From Streptomyces kaniharaensis (GTDB lineage: Bacteria; Actinomycetota; Actinomycetes; Streptomycetales; Streptomycetaceae), in contig NZ_WBOF01000001.1 of the NCBI RefSeq assembly GCF_009569385.1, positions 4,561,001-4,625,000 on the forward strand: 64,000 bases of DNA, read 5' to 3'. Below are positions 18,552-27,565 of this stretch, piece after piece. Within the stretch, counting starts at the first letter, position 1. Every line of letters begins with the position of its first letter. Both the position numbers and the translations under genes were made by a program. Below the pieces are notes generated by a model. It was not told the origin of the DNA and searched no databases. It saw only the letters and a list, made by a program, of their open reading frames with translations.

Positions 18552-19720
18552 ACACCGGGGCACGGCCCGCCGCCCTGCCCGCCCCGGCCGGCGAGCCGGC
18601 GCGCGGGGCCCGCTGGACCACCGAGCTGCGCCGCGAGGACGACGCCCTCGAGACCCTCGCCGAGGAGTGGGACGCCCTGGCCGCCCGCTGCCGGACGGCC
18701 ACCTTCTTCCAGTCCACGCACTGGCAGCGCTCCTGGTGGCGCCACTACGGCACCCCGGGCGGCCTGCTGGTGGTGCTGGTCCGCCGGGGCGGCCTGCTGG
18801 TCGGCGCGGGCGCCTTCCGGCGGCTCGGCGGCCCGCTCGGCGGGCTGACCGGCCTCGGCGACGGGCTGATCGACTTCACCGACGTCCTGCTCGACGACGA
18901 CTGCGCCGACCGGGCCGCCGCCGAGTTCGCCGCCGCCCTCCCGCTCACCCGTCCCTGGCACACCCTGGAACTGCGCGAGGTCCACCCCGAGGCGGCGGTG
19001 CAGCGGGTGTTCGAGCACTGGCGGGGCCGGCGCCGCCGGTTCCAGGACTCGCTCTGCCAGTACCTGCCGGCCGTCCCGATGGAGCAGTTGCTCAAGCGGC
19101 TGCCCGGCAAGACCGCCCAGCGCAACCGGGTCAAGCTGCGCAAGATCGCCGAGGCCGGGGTCGAGGTCCGCTCGACGCCGGTGGAAGAGGTGCCGGCGGC
19201 GGTGGAGAGCCTGCTGCGGCTGCACTTCCTGCAGTGGCGGGAGCGCGGCGTGACACCGGAGCACCGGACCGAGCGCTTCGCCCGGCACCTGGCCGAGTCC
19301 ACCACCGCACTGGTCGCCTCCGGCGGCGCCGCCGTCCACCAGTTCCGGCTGGACGGCGAGCTGATGGCGGTGACCCTGCTGCTGCTCTGCCCGTCCTTCG
19401 GCGGCCTGTACCTCTACGGTGTGCACCCGGCGCTGCGCGAGCGGCTGGACATCGCCGGGCTGCTCTTCGGCGCGGCGCTGGACGCGACGGTCGGCGCCGG
19501 CATTCCGGTGCTCAGCCTGCTGCGCGGCCAGGAGCCGTACAAGCAGCGCTGGCGGCCGGAGCAACTGTCCAACCAGCGGCTGCTGTTCGGGCCCGCCGGG
19601 CCGGCCCCGGCAACCACCGCCCGGGCCGCCACGGTACGGGCCCGGCAGTCGGCGGTGCACGTCCTGCGGACCCGCTTCCCGCGGCTCAAGGAGGCGCTGG
19701 TGGCCCACCGCCTCAGCTGA
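18548..19720 (+). CDS. GNAT-fold acyltransferase, CelD/BcsL-FemAB-like
   Basis: A 390-residue protein with two GNAT-like halves. An N-terminal segment has TATFFQSTHWQRSWWRHYG, a signature of CelD-type proteins from polysaccharide loci. The second half, about residues 190-350, contains the acyl-CoA-type core with HQFRLDGELMAVTLLLL and YLYGVHPALRER. Such proteins are thought to acylate a polysaccharide precursor or move aminoacyl groups. It overlaps the preceding gene by four bases (ATGA) and closes the operon; the next gene is convergent, seven bases away. The donor and acceptor are unknown. Confidence 0.82.
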   Translation: MNTGARPAALPAPAGEPARGARWTTELRREDDALETLAEEWDALAARCRTATFFQSTHWQRSWWRHYGTPGGLLVVLVRRGGLLVGAGAFRRLGGPLGGLTGLGDGLIDFTDVLLDDDCADRAAAEFAAALPLTRPWHTLELREVHPEAAVQRVFEHWRGRRRRFQDSLCQYLPAVPMEQLLKRLPGKTAQRNRVKLRKIAEAGVEVRSTPVEEVPAAVESLLRLHFLQWRERGVTPEHRTERFARHLAESTTALVASGGAAVHQFRLDGELMAVTLLLLCPSFGGLYLYGVHPALRERLDIAGLLFGAALDATVGAGIPVLSLLRGQEPYKQRWRPEQLSNQRLLFGPAGPAPATTARAATVRARQSAVHVLRTRFPRLKEALVAHRLS

Positions 19721-19721
19721 C

Positions 19722-19740
19722 GGCCCGCTACGGGCGGGCC
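19722..19740. terminator. Short hairpin between convergent genes
   Basis: GGCCCGC (19722-19728) pairs with GCGGGCC (19734-19740). It sits between the operon end and overlaps the last codons of the convergent hydrolase. A weak bidirectional terminator is possible. Confidence 0.4.
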
Positions 19741-20810
19741 GGCTTCGCCGTCTCCGGGCCGGTCGAGGACGCGCCCTTCGAGCCCGACATCAGCTCCCGG
19801 AAGCGGGCGCTGGAGCGCGGATTGCGGTCGCACTGGAAGAACCCGTGCGGGCAGTAGTCGGTGACGGTCTGGTAGGCGGTGTCGTGGGTGCGCATCCACT
19901 CGACCATCCGCTGCACGTACTCCGGGTTGTCCCCGTTCCGGAACAGTCCCCACTCGGGGTACGAGACGGGCTTGCCGTGCCTGGCGGCGAACTCCACCTG
20001 GTCCTGCAACCCGTAGGGTTCGCGCACGTAGTCGTCGAAGGTGCCCCCGGCCGGCTGGTCGTAGCTGTCCATGCCGATGATGTCGACCACGTCGTCGCCG
20101 GGGTAGCACCTGGTCCACGGGATGGCGTCCAGCCCCCGGTTCGGGGTGAAGTCGAAGCGGAAGCGCTGCCCGGGCACCGAGCGCATCACCGTGACGATCC
20201 GCCGCCAGTACGCCTTCCAGGCGGCCGGGTCGGGCTTGCAGCGGTGGGTGTAGGTGACGCCGTTCATCTCCCAGCCGAGGGTGAGCACGGTGTCCGCGCC
20301 GCCGAGCGCGACCAGCCGGTAGGCGAGCTTGAGGAAGTGCCGGTCGAAGTCGCCGCGCGCGCCCTGGCCGAGCAGCCTGGCGACCTCGCCGTCCGGCACG
20401 TTCGCCTCGCTGGGCACCAGCATCGGCACGCCGAGGACGAGCACCCGGAACGGGTCGGCCAGCCGCCACTGCGACCACATGCCGAGCACCACCGGCTCGC
20501 CCTCGACGTCCGCCCAGCTGTTGCCCGCCAGATAGGTGTGGCCGACCTGGAGGTTGGCGTCGCCCAGCCACTGCGCGTACTGGCCGATCTGCGGGATGTG
20601 GTCGTCCCAGGAGCCGACGAAGGCGCCGAACGGCGGCTCGTGGTGGGGCCGTTGGACGGCCGGGCGGGGCGCGGCGCCGCGCGGCTCGAAGGCGTCCGAG
20701 GAGAGGGCTTGCCCTTCCGTCCGGCTGAGCGGCGTCCCGGCCGGGACGCTGGCGGTGGCCATCAGCAACAGCAGGGCGGCGGCGGCCAGCGTCAGGCGGC
20801 CGAATCGCAT
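19728..20810 (-). CDS. Secreted glycoside hydrolase, GH26-like
   Basis: A 360-residue exported hydrolase. Residues 1-28 form a signal peptide (LTLAAAALLLLMATASVPAG). The mature part is a TIM barrel with FGAFVGSWDD at the first strand. The acid/base Glu is in LGWEMNGVTY (about residue 184) and the nucleophile Glu in PVSYPEWGLF (about 291), the spacing seen in GH26-type beta-mannanases and related endoglycosidases. The start has GAGGAGAG upstream. It is convergent with the exopolysaccharide operon and nearly touches it, so cutting or trimming the glycan made there is the natural hypothesis. A free mannan-degrading enzyme is the alternative. Confidence 0.82.
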   Translation of the reverse strand: MRFGRLTLAAAALLLLMATASVPAGTPLSRTEGQALSSDAFEPRGAAPRPAVQRPHHEPPFGAFVGSWDDHIPQIGQYAQWLGDANLQVGHTYLAGNSWADVEGEPVVLGMWSQWRLADPFRVLVLGVPMLVPSEANVPDGEVARLLGQGARGDFDRHFLKLAYRLVALGGADTVLTLGWEMNGVTYTHRCKPDPAAWKAYWRRIVTVMRSVPGQRFRFDFTPNRGLDAIPWTRCYPGDDVVDIIGMDSYDQPAGGTFDDYVREPYGLQDQVEFAARHGKPVSYPEWGLFRNGDNPEYVQRMVEWMRTHDTAYQTVTDYCPHGFFQCDRNPRSSARFRELMSGSKGASSTGPETAKPARP

Positions 20811-21199
20811 GGTCTCTCCTCGGGCGGAGCGGAGCGGGGCTGGGCGGGCGGGGCCGGTCGAGGGGTGGACGGACCGTGGCGCCCCGCTCGCCGACAGTAG
20901 GCCCGGCGGGCGTCCGAATGGCCGAATGTCACCCTAAAGTGGGCGATATATTCGAACGGCTGCTGATGTGACGGCGGCCGGTCGCCCGTCGTGTATCACC
21001 TCGGTAACAGTCCGGACCGGCTTCAGCCCCTACACCCGGCGGGCCGTACCGGCCGGCGCCGGACCCGGGCGGTCCCGACGGCGCAGGTCGGCGGGCGGGT
21101 GCGCGCGGCGGGCGCGAGCGCCGGGACGTGCGGTCCGTACGACGGACCGGTGGCGTTTCCCGGCTGACTGGCGTGCCCGCCGAAAGGTAACCTCCGCAC
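20811..21199. other. Divergent promoter region
   Basis: A 389-base gap between the leftward hydrolase and a rightward secreted protein. It carries a minus-strand -10-like TAGGGT (20936-20931), direct repeats CCGAATGG and CCGAATGT (20914-20921, 20922-20929), an AT-rich patch (GATATATTCGAA, near 20945), and the rightward promoter at 21164-21193. No gene is evident. Confidence 0.5.
21164..21193 (+). promoter_or_regulatory. Leaderless promoter with -35 and -10
   Basis: CTGACT (21164-21169), an 18-base spacer, TAACCT (21188-21193), then six bases and the GTG at 21200. This is the best complete promoter in the window and fixes the start of the following gene. Confidence 0.65.
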
Positions 21200-22231
21200 G
21201 TGTCCTGGAAGCCGCTGCGTGTACTGACCCCCCGCTCGATCCTGCCCGCCCTGGCGGTGATGCTGGTCCTTGCGGCCGGAGCGGCGGCGCACGCCAACAA
21301 GCCGGTGCCGTTCGGCGACCGGGTGGCGGGGCCGGGCGACGCGGAGGCCACCCCGGTGAACTCCCAGTCGCTGAACGCGGCGGACCTGGACCTGAAGGTC
21401 GGCCCCGGCCTGGAGGCCTACCACAAGCAGAGCGGCGAGCAGGCGTGGTCGTACCGCCGCGAGGGCGCCACCGCGCTGTACCTGGCGATGGCCGGGGAGA
21501 ACGCCATCGTGCTCTGGGACGACGGCCTGGTCACGTCCGTGCGCCCGGGCGACCACGAGGTGCGCTGGCACCGGGCGGTGCCCGGCCTCGCGGACTGGCT
21601 GCGCAGTGACGGCGAGCCGGGCGCCGAGAAGCGGACCGAGGAGCAGCGCAGGCAGCTCGCCCAGGCGCGGGCCGCGGCGGCGCTGCACACCGTCCAGAAG
21701 AACTCCCCGTGGGTGGCCGTCGTCACCCCCAACCTGACCATGGGTCTGCGCGACGCCGACGGCGACCTGCGCTACAACTCCAAGCCGCCGGGCAGTTGCG
21801 TCTACGACCCGCTGCGTACGGTGGGCACCGACTACGCGGTGCTGATCCCGCGCAGCTGCCCGGGCAGCAACGGGCAGCCCGTCTCCGGCGGCATCAGCGG
21901 CTACCGGCTGGACAGCACCGGCTGGCAGCTGAACGCCGGCCCGGCCGTGCAGATCAAGGCGGTGGACGGTAGCCGGGTGCTGATCACGGACGGTCCGATC
22001 GTCCCGCCCAAGGTGTTCGACACCAAGGCCGCGGCCCCCGAGGTCGCCTGCGGCAGCCCGGCCGCGCCGTTCGCCGCCGTCCGTCCGCGGGGCGCCTGCG
22101 CGGACCCGGGGACGACCCCGACGGCGGACGCGACGCCGACGCCGGCCCCACCGGCGGACCAGCCCACCGTGCAGCCGTCGGCTCCGGCCACCGACCAGCC
22201 CAGCGCGCAGTCGACGGACCAGCCGCAGTAG
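21200..22231 (+). CDS. Secreted PQQ-propeller-like protein of unknown function
   Basis: A 343-residue protein. The N-terminus has basic residues and one hydrophobic segment (residues 14-31), either a signal peptide or an anchor. Residues 70-300 hold beta-rich repeats with GEQAWSYRREG and VLWDDGLVTSVRPGDHEVRWHR, the Trp-ending strands of PQQ-like propellers. The last 45 residues are Thr/Pro/Gln-rich with TDQPSAQSTDQPQ-type repeats, likely a flexible extracellular tail. No catalytic motif is visible. GTG 21200 is supported by the leaderless promoter. Confidence 0.7.
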   Translation: MSWKPLRVLTPRSILPALAVMLVLAAGAAAHANKPVPFGDRVAGPGDAEATPVNSQSLNAADLDLKVGPGLEAYHKQSGEQAWSYRREGATALYLAMAGENAIVLWDDGLVTSVRPGDHEVRWHRAVPGLADWLRSDGEPGAEKRTEEQRRQLAQARAAAALHTVQKNSPWVAVVTPNLTMGLRDADGDLRYNSKPPGSCVYDPLRTVGTDYAVLIPRSCPGSNGQPVSGGISGYRLDSTGWQLNAGPAVQIKAVDGSRVLITDGPIVPPKVFDTKAAAPEVACGSPAAPFAAVRPRGACADPGTTPTADATPTPAPPADQPTVQPSAPATDQPSAQSTDQPQ

Positions 22232-22300
22232 CGCCGGAGCTTCTGCCGGGCCGCCGGTACCCCGGGACGGTAATCCTCCGGGGGTCGCCGCGCGGCCCGG

Positions 22301-22306
22301 TAGACT
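22301..22306 (+). promoter_or_regulatory. -10 box before short leader ORF
   Basis: TAGACT, a good streptomycete -10, followed by seven bases and the ATG at 22314. It would start a transcript exactly at the seven-codon leader, 140 bases before the ABC-F gene. Confidence 0.55.
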
Positions 22307-22313
22307 TGCCGCC

Positions 22314-22337
22314 ATGGCTGTTCTCTCCGGGCAATAG
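22314..22337 (+). CDS. Candidate seven-codon leaderless leader peptide (MAVLSGQ)
   Basis: ATG GCT GTT CTC TCC GGG CAA TAG. The ATG lies seven bases after a -10 box, so ribosomes would bind it without a Shine-Dalgarno site. It is followed by 116 GC-rich bases capable of pairing (for example the palindrome GCGGCGCCGC) and then the ABC-F gene. ABC-F genes are often controlled by translation of a short upstream frame. The coincidence of -10, spacing and stop is the evidence; expression is not shown. Confidence 0.45.
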   Translation: MAVLSGQ

Positions 22338-22453
22338 CGGGCGAGCGGCGCCGCCCCGTGCGCTGTGCCGACCGCCGACGAGCCCACCAACCCGCCGCCC
22401 GGCCCTGTGCTCCGCCCAGGCGCCCGCCCACGTCCCAGGAGTAGTACCCGGCC

Positions 22454-24052
<1,599 letters not shown>

Positions 24053-24379
24053 TCGGGAGTAGACGCCACATCCGCTTTCCGGACCAGAAAATCTAGTCCT
24101 TACGGCGTGTCCGGGAATGAAGCAGTCCCGGATTCCGTTTAAGGAGCTTCCGTCGGCCCGCCACTCGATCGTGGTCGGGCCGACGCTGCTGATCAGCCCT
24201 TTCTCGGCGGACGGTGGAAGCGCCCCGGGGGCGTGCACTCTGAGTGAGCGCCCTGGCGCGCTCTGATCACCACCGAAGGACTGCGCATTCCCGACATCGA
24301 CCTTGTCGAATGGGTGGCCAGGACGCGGTGGATGGGTGATCATGGGAATCTGACCGAGCAACGCTACGAGGAGGCACGG
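24053..24379. other. Intergenic region with strong hairpins
   Basis: A 327-base gap. It holds a 6-bp stem CCGGGA/TCCCGG (24110-24131), the large hairpin at 24151-24185, a palindrome GCTGATCAGC just after it, and the leader of the small HTH gene. No coding frame is convincing. Confidence 0.45.
24151..24185 (+). terminator. Long hairpin downstream of ABC-F gene
   Basis: CGTCGGCCCG-CCAC pairs with GTGG-T-CGGGCCGACG: 14 pairs with one bulged T and a six-base loop. It lies 100 bases after the ABC-F stop without a T-run directly after. It probably ends transcription, or acts as a stable 3' structure. Confidence 0.6.
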
Positions 24380-24613
24380 GTGGCCGAGACTCTGAAAAAG
24401 GGCAGCCGGGTGACCGGTGCCGCGCGTGAGAAGCTCGCGGCCGATCTCAAGAAGAAGTACGACTCCGGGGCGAGCATTCGCGCTCTCGCGGAGGAGACCG
24501 GTCGCTCGTACGGCTTCGTGCACCGGATGCTGAGCGAGTCCGGAGTGATCCTCCGGGGCCGCGGCGGTGCCACGCGGGGCAAGAACAAGGCGACTGCCGG
24601 GGCCGGTTCCTGA
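24380..24613 (+). CDS. Small helix-turn-helix protein
   Basis: A 77-residue basic protein. Residues about 17-58 form a helix-turn-helix: KLAADLKKKYDSGASIRALAEETGRSYGFVHRML, with a resolvase/sigma-like recognition helix. The C-terminus is Gly/Arg/Lys-rich. This size and pattern match a conserved actinomycete family of unknown role, probably a nucleoid or transcription factor. GTG 24380 is chosen because GAGGAGG ends six bases before it; the longer frame from 24314 lacks a ribosome site. Confidence 0.82.
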   Translation: MAETLKKGSRVTGAAREKLAADLKKKYDSGASIRALAEETGRSYGFVHRMLSESGVILRGRGGATRGKNKATAGAGS

Positions 24614-24877
24614 CGGTCCGTCAGTTTACGGCTGGATGACGCGGCGGCAGGGCGCCGGTCGAGGAGACGTCAGTTGATCGTCAGCTGATCGTCCGCCCTC
24701 GGGTCGAGTGGACCGGCCGCCGATCGTCATGTCCGGACCGCTTCTCGTTTCCGCCGGGTTCCTTTCGTATTCCTTCCGCATTCATTTCGTCGGTTCTTTC
24801 CGCCCAGTGGTCTGCCACTGCGCGCCCAGGTTTGTTACTCTCCGGTAGCCAAGCCCCTCGCCACCGGAGGTCCCCGC

Positions 24878-25684
24878 ATGACCGCCCCCGCCACCGACCC
24901 GCAGACCCCGAGCGGGGAGCAGGACGGCGTCCGCCTGGAGATCGACGGCGAGCTCGCCGTCGTCACCCTGTGTCAGCCCAAGCGGCGCAACGCCCAGTCG
25001 CCCGCGATGTGGCGCGCCCTCGCCGCCGCCGGCCGCGAACTGCCCGGCACCGTCCGCGTCGTGCTGCTGCGCGCCGAGGGTGTCTCCTTCTCCGCCGGGC
25101 TGGACCGGGCCATGTTCACCGCGGAGGGCATCCCCGGCGAGCCCAACTTCCTCCAGCTCGCCGCGGCCGAGGACAAGGACCTCGACGACACCATCGCCTC
25201 CTACCAGGAGGCCTTCACCTGGTGGCGCCGCCCCGACCTCATCTCCGTGGCCGCCGTCCAGGGCCACGCCGTCGGCGCCGGCTTCCAGCTCGCCCTCGGC
25301 TGCGACCTGCGGGTCGTCGCCGACGACGTCCAGTTCGCCATGAAGGAGACGTCCCTGGGGCTCGTCCCCGACCTCGCCGGCACCAAGCCGCTCACCGACC
25401 TCGTCGGCTACGCCCGGGCGCTGGAGATCTGCGTGACCGGCCGCTGGGTCGGCGCCGAGGAGTCCGTCGCCATCGGCCTGGCCAACCTGGCCGTCCCCGG
25501 CGCGGAGCTCGACGCCGCCGCCCGCGACCTCGCGGCCGCCCTGCTCGCCGCGCCGCGGGGCGCCGCCATCGAGACCAAGGCCCTGCTCCAGGGTGCCTCC
25601 GGACGCTCCTTCGAGGAGCAGCGCTCCGCCGAACGGGTGGCCCAGGCCCGCCGCCTGCGGGACCTCGCCGGGATCGGCGACTGA
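24878..25684 (+). CDS. Enoyl-CoA hydratase/isomerase family protein
   Basis: A 268-residue crotonase-fold enzyme. The oxyanion-hole segments are visible as FSAGLDRAMF (about residue 70) and VQGHAVGAGFQLALGCDLRV (about 128-147). The Glu-containing helix ETSLGLVPDLAGTKPL is in the usual place for a catalytic acid. It probably hydrates or isomerises an enoyl-CoA in fatty acid or amino acid breakdown; the crotonase family is too diverse to name a substrate. The start has GGAGG eight bases upstream. It stands alone, with a strong terminator 27 bases after the stop. The sequence TTACTCTCCGGTAGCC upstream (near 24836-24851) could be an operator, but that is weak. Confidence 0.9.
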   Translation: MTAPATDPQTPSGEQDGVRLEIDGELAVVTLCQPKRRNAQSPAMWRALAAAGRELPGTVRVVLLRAEGVSFSAGLDRAMFTAEGIPGEPNFLQLAAAEDKDLDDTIASYQEAFTWWRRPDLISVAAVQGHAVGAGFQLALGCDLRVVADDVQFAMKETSLGLVPDLAGTKPLTDLVGYARALEICVTGRWVGAEESVAIGLANLAVPGAELDAAARDLAAALLAAPRGAAIETKALLQGASGRSFEEQRSAERVAQARRLRDLAGIGD

Positions 25685-25710
25685 CCTCCCGCCTTTCGGG
25701 CACGTCCGTC

Positions 25711-25751
25711 GAAGGCCCGGCCCCGGGGATCCACCCCGGAGCCGGGCCTTC
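25711..25751 (+). terminator. Rho-independent terminator
   Basis: GAAGGCCCGG (25711-25720) pairs with 25742-25751, and an inner CCGGGG (25723-25728) pairs with 25734-25739. The 16 pairs are separated by a two-base internal loop. It ends the enoyl-CoA hydratase transcript. Confidence 0.8.
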
Positions 25752-25841
25752 GGCCTTCCCGGCAGGCGCGAAACGTGGCGAAATGTCAGAGTTGTGGGGA
25801 TCTGCGATATAGCTGGAGCCGTACGACGGGAGACCCGCCCC

Positions 25842-26348
25842 ATGCCTGACACTCCGACGCCCGCGAGCATCCACAAGAACCCCGCCAACGCCCCGGCCCA
25901 CGCCGCCTCGTCCCCGTCGGACGGAGGCAAGCCGCTGGCCGAGCGAGGCCGGACGGCGATGGCCGTCGGCGTGGTCGAGAAGATCGCCGGCATGGCCGCC
26001 CGCGAGGTCGCCGGCATCCACGCCCTCGGCTCCGGCCTCGCCCGCACCTTCGGCGCGATGCGGGACCGGGTGCCCGGCGGCAAGTCCAGCATCGGACGCG
26101 GCATCAAGGCCGAGGTCGGCGAGAAGCAGACCGCCATCGACATCGCCCTCGTCGTCGAGTACGGCGTGGTCATCCCCGAACTAGCCCGCCAGGTACGGGA
26201 GAACATCATCGACGCGGTCGAGCGGATGACCGGTCTCGAAGTCGTCGAGGTCAACATCGCGGTCAACGACGTCCACCTCCCCGACGAGCCGGAGTTCGAG
26301 GAGGAGGAGCAGGTGCTCGCCCCCGGGCAGCGGCCCAAGCTCAAGTAG
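25842..26348 (+). CDS. Asp23/Gls24 family envelope stress protein
   Basis: A 168-residue protein. Residues 1-35 are disordered. The Asp23 domain spans about 38-150 (GVVEKIAGMAAREVAGIHALG, then TAIDIALVVEYGVVIPELARQVRENI, then VEVNIAVNDVHLP). The C-terminus is acidic. In Firmicutes Asp23 is bound to the membrane through AmaP and helps keep the cell envelope intact. It opens a five-gene operon that ends in an AmaP homologue. A TATAGC-like -10 lies at 25808-25813. Confidence 0.92.
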   Translation: MPDTPTPASIHKNPANAPAHAASSPSDGGKPLAERGRTAMAVGVVEKIAGMAAREVAGIHALGSGLARTFGAMRDRVPGGKSSIGRGIKAEVGEKQTAIDIALVVEYGVVIPELARQVRENIIDAVERMTGLEVVEVNIAVNDVHLPDEPEFEEEEQVLAPGQRPKLK

Positions 26349-26418
26349 CGCGTAGCGCGGATCCCATCGGATCACAGCGGCAGACAAGCGGCAGACTGCG
26401 CAGGACGAGGAGTAGCGG

Positions 26419-26610
26419 ATGAACCTGGCCATCGTCGGCCTGGTAGCGGGCATGGCCCTCGGCTTCGCCGGGTATTTCGGCGGGTTCGCCGCCTTCCTGC
26501 TGGTGGCCGCGCTCGGGCTGGCCGGCTTCGTGCTCGGACGCCTGCTGGAGGGCGACATCGACATCAGCGAGCTCGGCGACCTGTTCCGCGGCCGCGACCG
26601 GCGCCGCTGA
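26419..26610 (+). CDS. Small membrane protein, DUF2273-like
   Basis: A 63-residue protein with two hydrophobic segments (about residues 3-20 and 23-43) rich in Gly, and a charged tail containing GDIDISELGDLF. This is the form of the small DUF2273-type proteins that accompany Asp23 and AmaP genes. GAGGAG lies eight bases before the ATG. Its stop overlaps the next start by one base (TGATG). Confidence 0.85.
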   Translation: MNLAIVGLVAGMALGFAGYFGGFAAFLLVAALGLAGFVLGRLLEGDIDISELGDLFRGRDRRR

Positions 26611-26954
26611 TGGCGGCCCTCACCGCCCCGCGCCGCGAGTCCGCCATCCGCGGCCGCCTCCGGCTCGCCGACCGCGTCTACGCCCGCATCGCCGCCCGCG
26701 CCGCCCGGGAGGCCCTCGCCGGCGCCTGGATCGGCCGCACGGCCAGGGGCAAGCCGCCCACGGTCTCCGTCGCCGTCCCCGGCAGCACGGTGACCGTCCG
26801 GGTGGCCGTCGAACTGCCCTTCCCCGCCGACGTCGCCGGCCTCGCCCGTGCCGTCCGGGACCGCGTCGTCACGCAGGTCAACGGGCTGACGGGGACGCGG
26901 GTGTCGGAGGTGGTGGTGGTCGTGGAGCGGCTGGTGACGGGAGGTCGGGCGTGA
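26610..26954 (+). CDS. Second Asp23/Gls24-like protein
   Basis: A 114-residue single-domain protein resembling a shortened Asp23 domain: RLADRVYARIAARAAREAL, then VTVRVAVELPFPADVAGLARAVRDRV and a final beta strand SEVVVVVERL. It lacks the disordered N-terminus and acidic tail of the first copy. Overlaps of one and four bases with its neighbours show tight co-translation. Two different Asp23 proteins in one operon may form mixed assemblies. Confidence 0.8.
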   Translation: MAALTAPRRESAIRGRLRLADRVYARIAARAAREALAGAWIGRTARGKPPTVSVAVPGSTVTVRVAVELPFPADVAGLARAVRDRVVTQVNGLTGTRVSEVVVVVERLVTGGRA

Positions 26955-27565
26955 GCACACCGGCAGGAGGAGAGGAGCCGGAGGCGGAGCCCGAGGGCGG
27001 TGGAGCCGGGCCCGACGCCGACGTGGTGGCGGTGAAGGTGCACCGGCCTCGGGCGGCGCGGACCGTGGTGGCGGCGATGGTGGCCACCGCCGTCCTCGTG
27101 GTCGCGGGGGCGCTGCTCTACGACGTGATCGCCGTCCGGACCGGGCACCCGGCTCGCCGGTGGCGCGCCGAGATCGCCGATGAGCTGGCCACCCGTCACC
27201 TGGACGACCTGTGGGTACTGGTCGGTGCGGGGGCGGCCACGCTGCTCGGCGGCTGGCTGCTCTGGCTGGCGTTCGCGCCCGGCATGCGGCGCTGGCTGCC
27301 GCTGCGCCCGCACGGCGGCACCGGCGCCACCATCGAGCGGGCCGGGATCGGCCATCTGCTCGCCGACCGCGCAGCCGGGCTCACCGGCATCGAGCACCTC
27401 AAGATCCGGATCGGCCGCCGCCGCGTCCGCGTCACGCTGATCGGGCCGGCCGACCCGGCGGCCTTGGAGCGGCAACTGCGGGACGAGCTGGCGCGGGTGA
27501 CGCTGGCCCGGCCGATCCCGCTGGACGTCCGGTCGTCGCGTAGGACGGCAAGGGCGGCGGGATGA
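26951..27565 (+). CDS. DUF6286-type membrane protein
   Basis: A 204-residue protein with an acidic N-terminus, a membrane helix at about residues 36-57, a second at about 90-112, and a cytoplasmic C-terminal domain of about 80 residues (ERAGIGHLLADRAAGLTGIEHLKIRIGRRRVRVTL). The alternation of helices and strands in the tail resembles the C-terminal domain of AmaP. The GTG start overlaps the previous stop (GTGA). It belongs to the Asp23/AmaP operon, probably as a membrane partner. Confidence 0.8.
   Translation: MSTPAGGEEPEAEPEGGGAGPDADVVAVKVHRPRAARTVVAAMVATAVLVVAGALLYDVIAVRTGHPARRWRAEIADELATRHLDDLWVLVGAGAATLLGGWLLWLAFAPGMRRWLPLRPHGGTGATIERAGIGHLLADRAAGLTGIEHLKIRIGRRRVRVTLIGPADPAALERQLRDELARVTLARPIPLDVRSSRRTARAAG

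Noticed and set aside
24836..24851. Fatty-acid regulator operator before the enoyl-CoA hydratase
   Set aside because: The arms of TTACTCTCCGGTAGCC match only partly, too weak to annotate as a feature.
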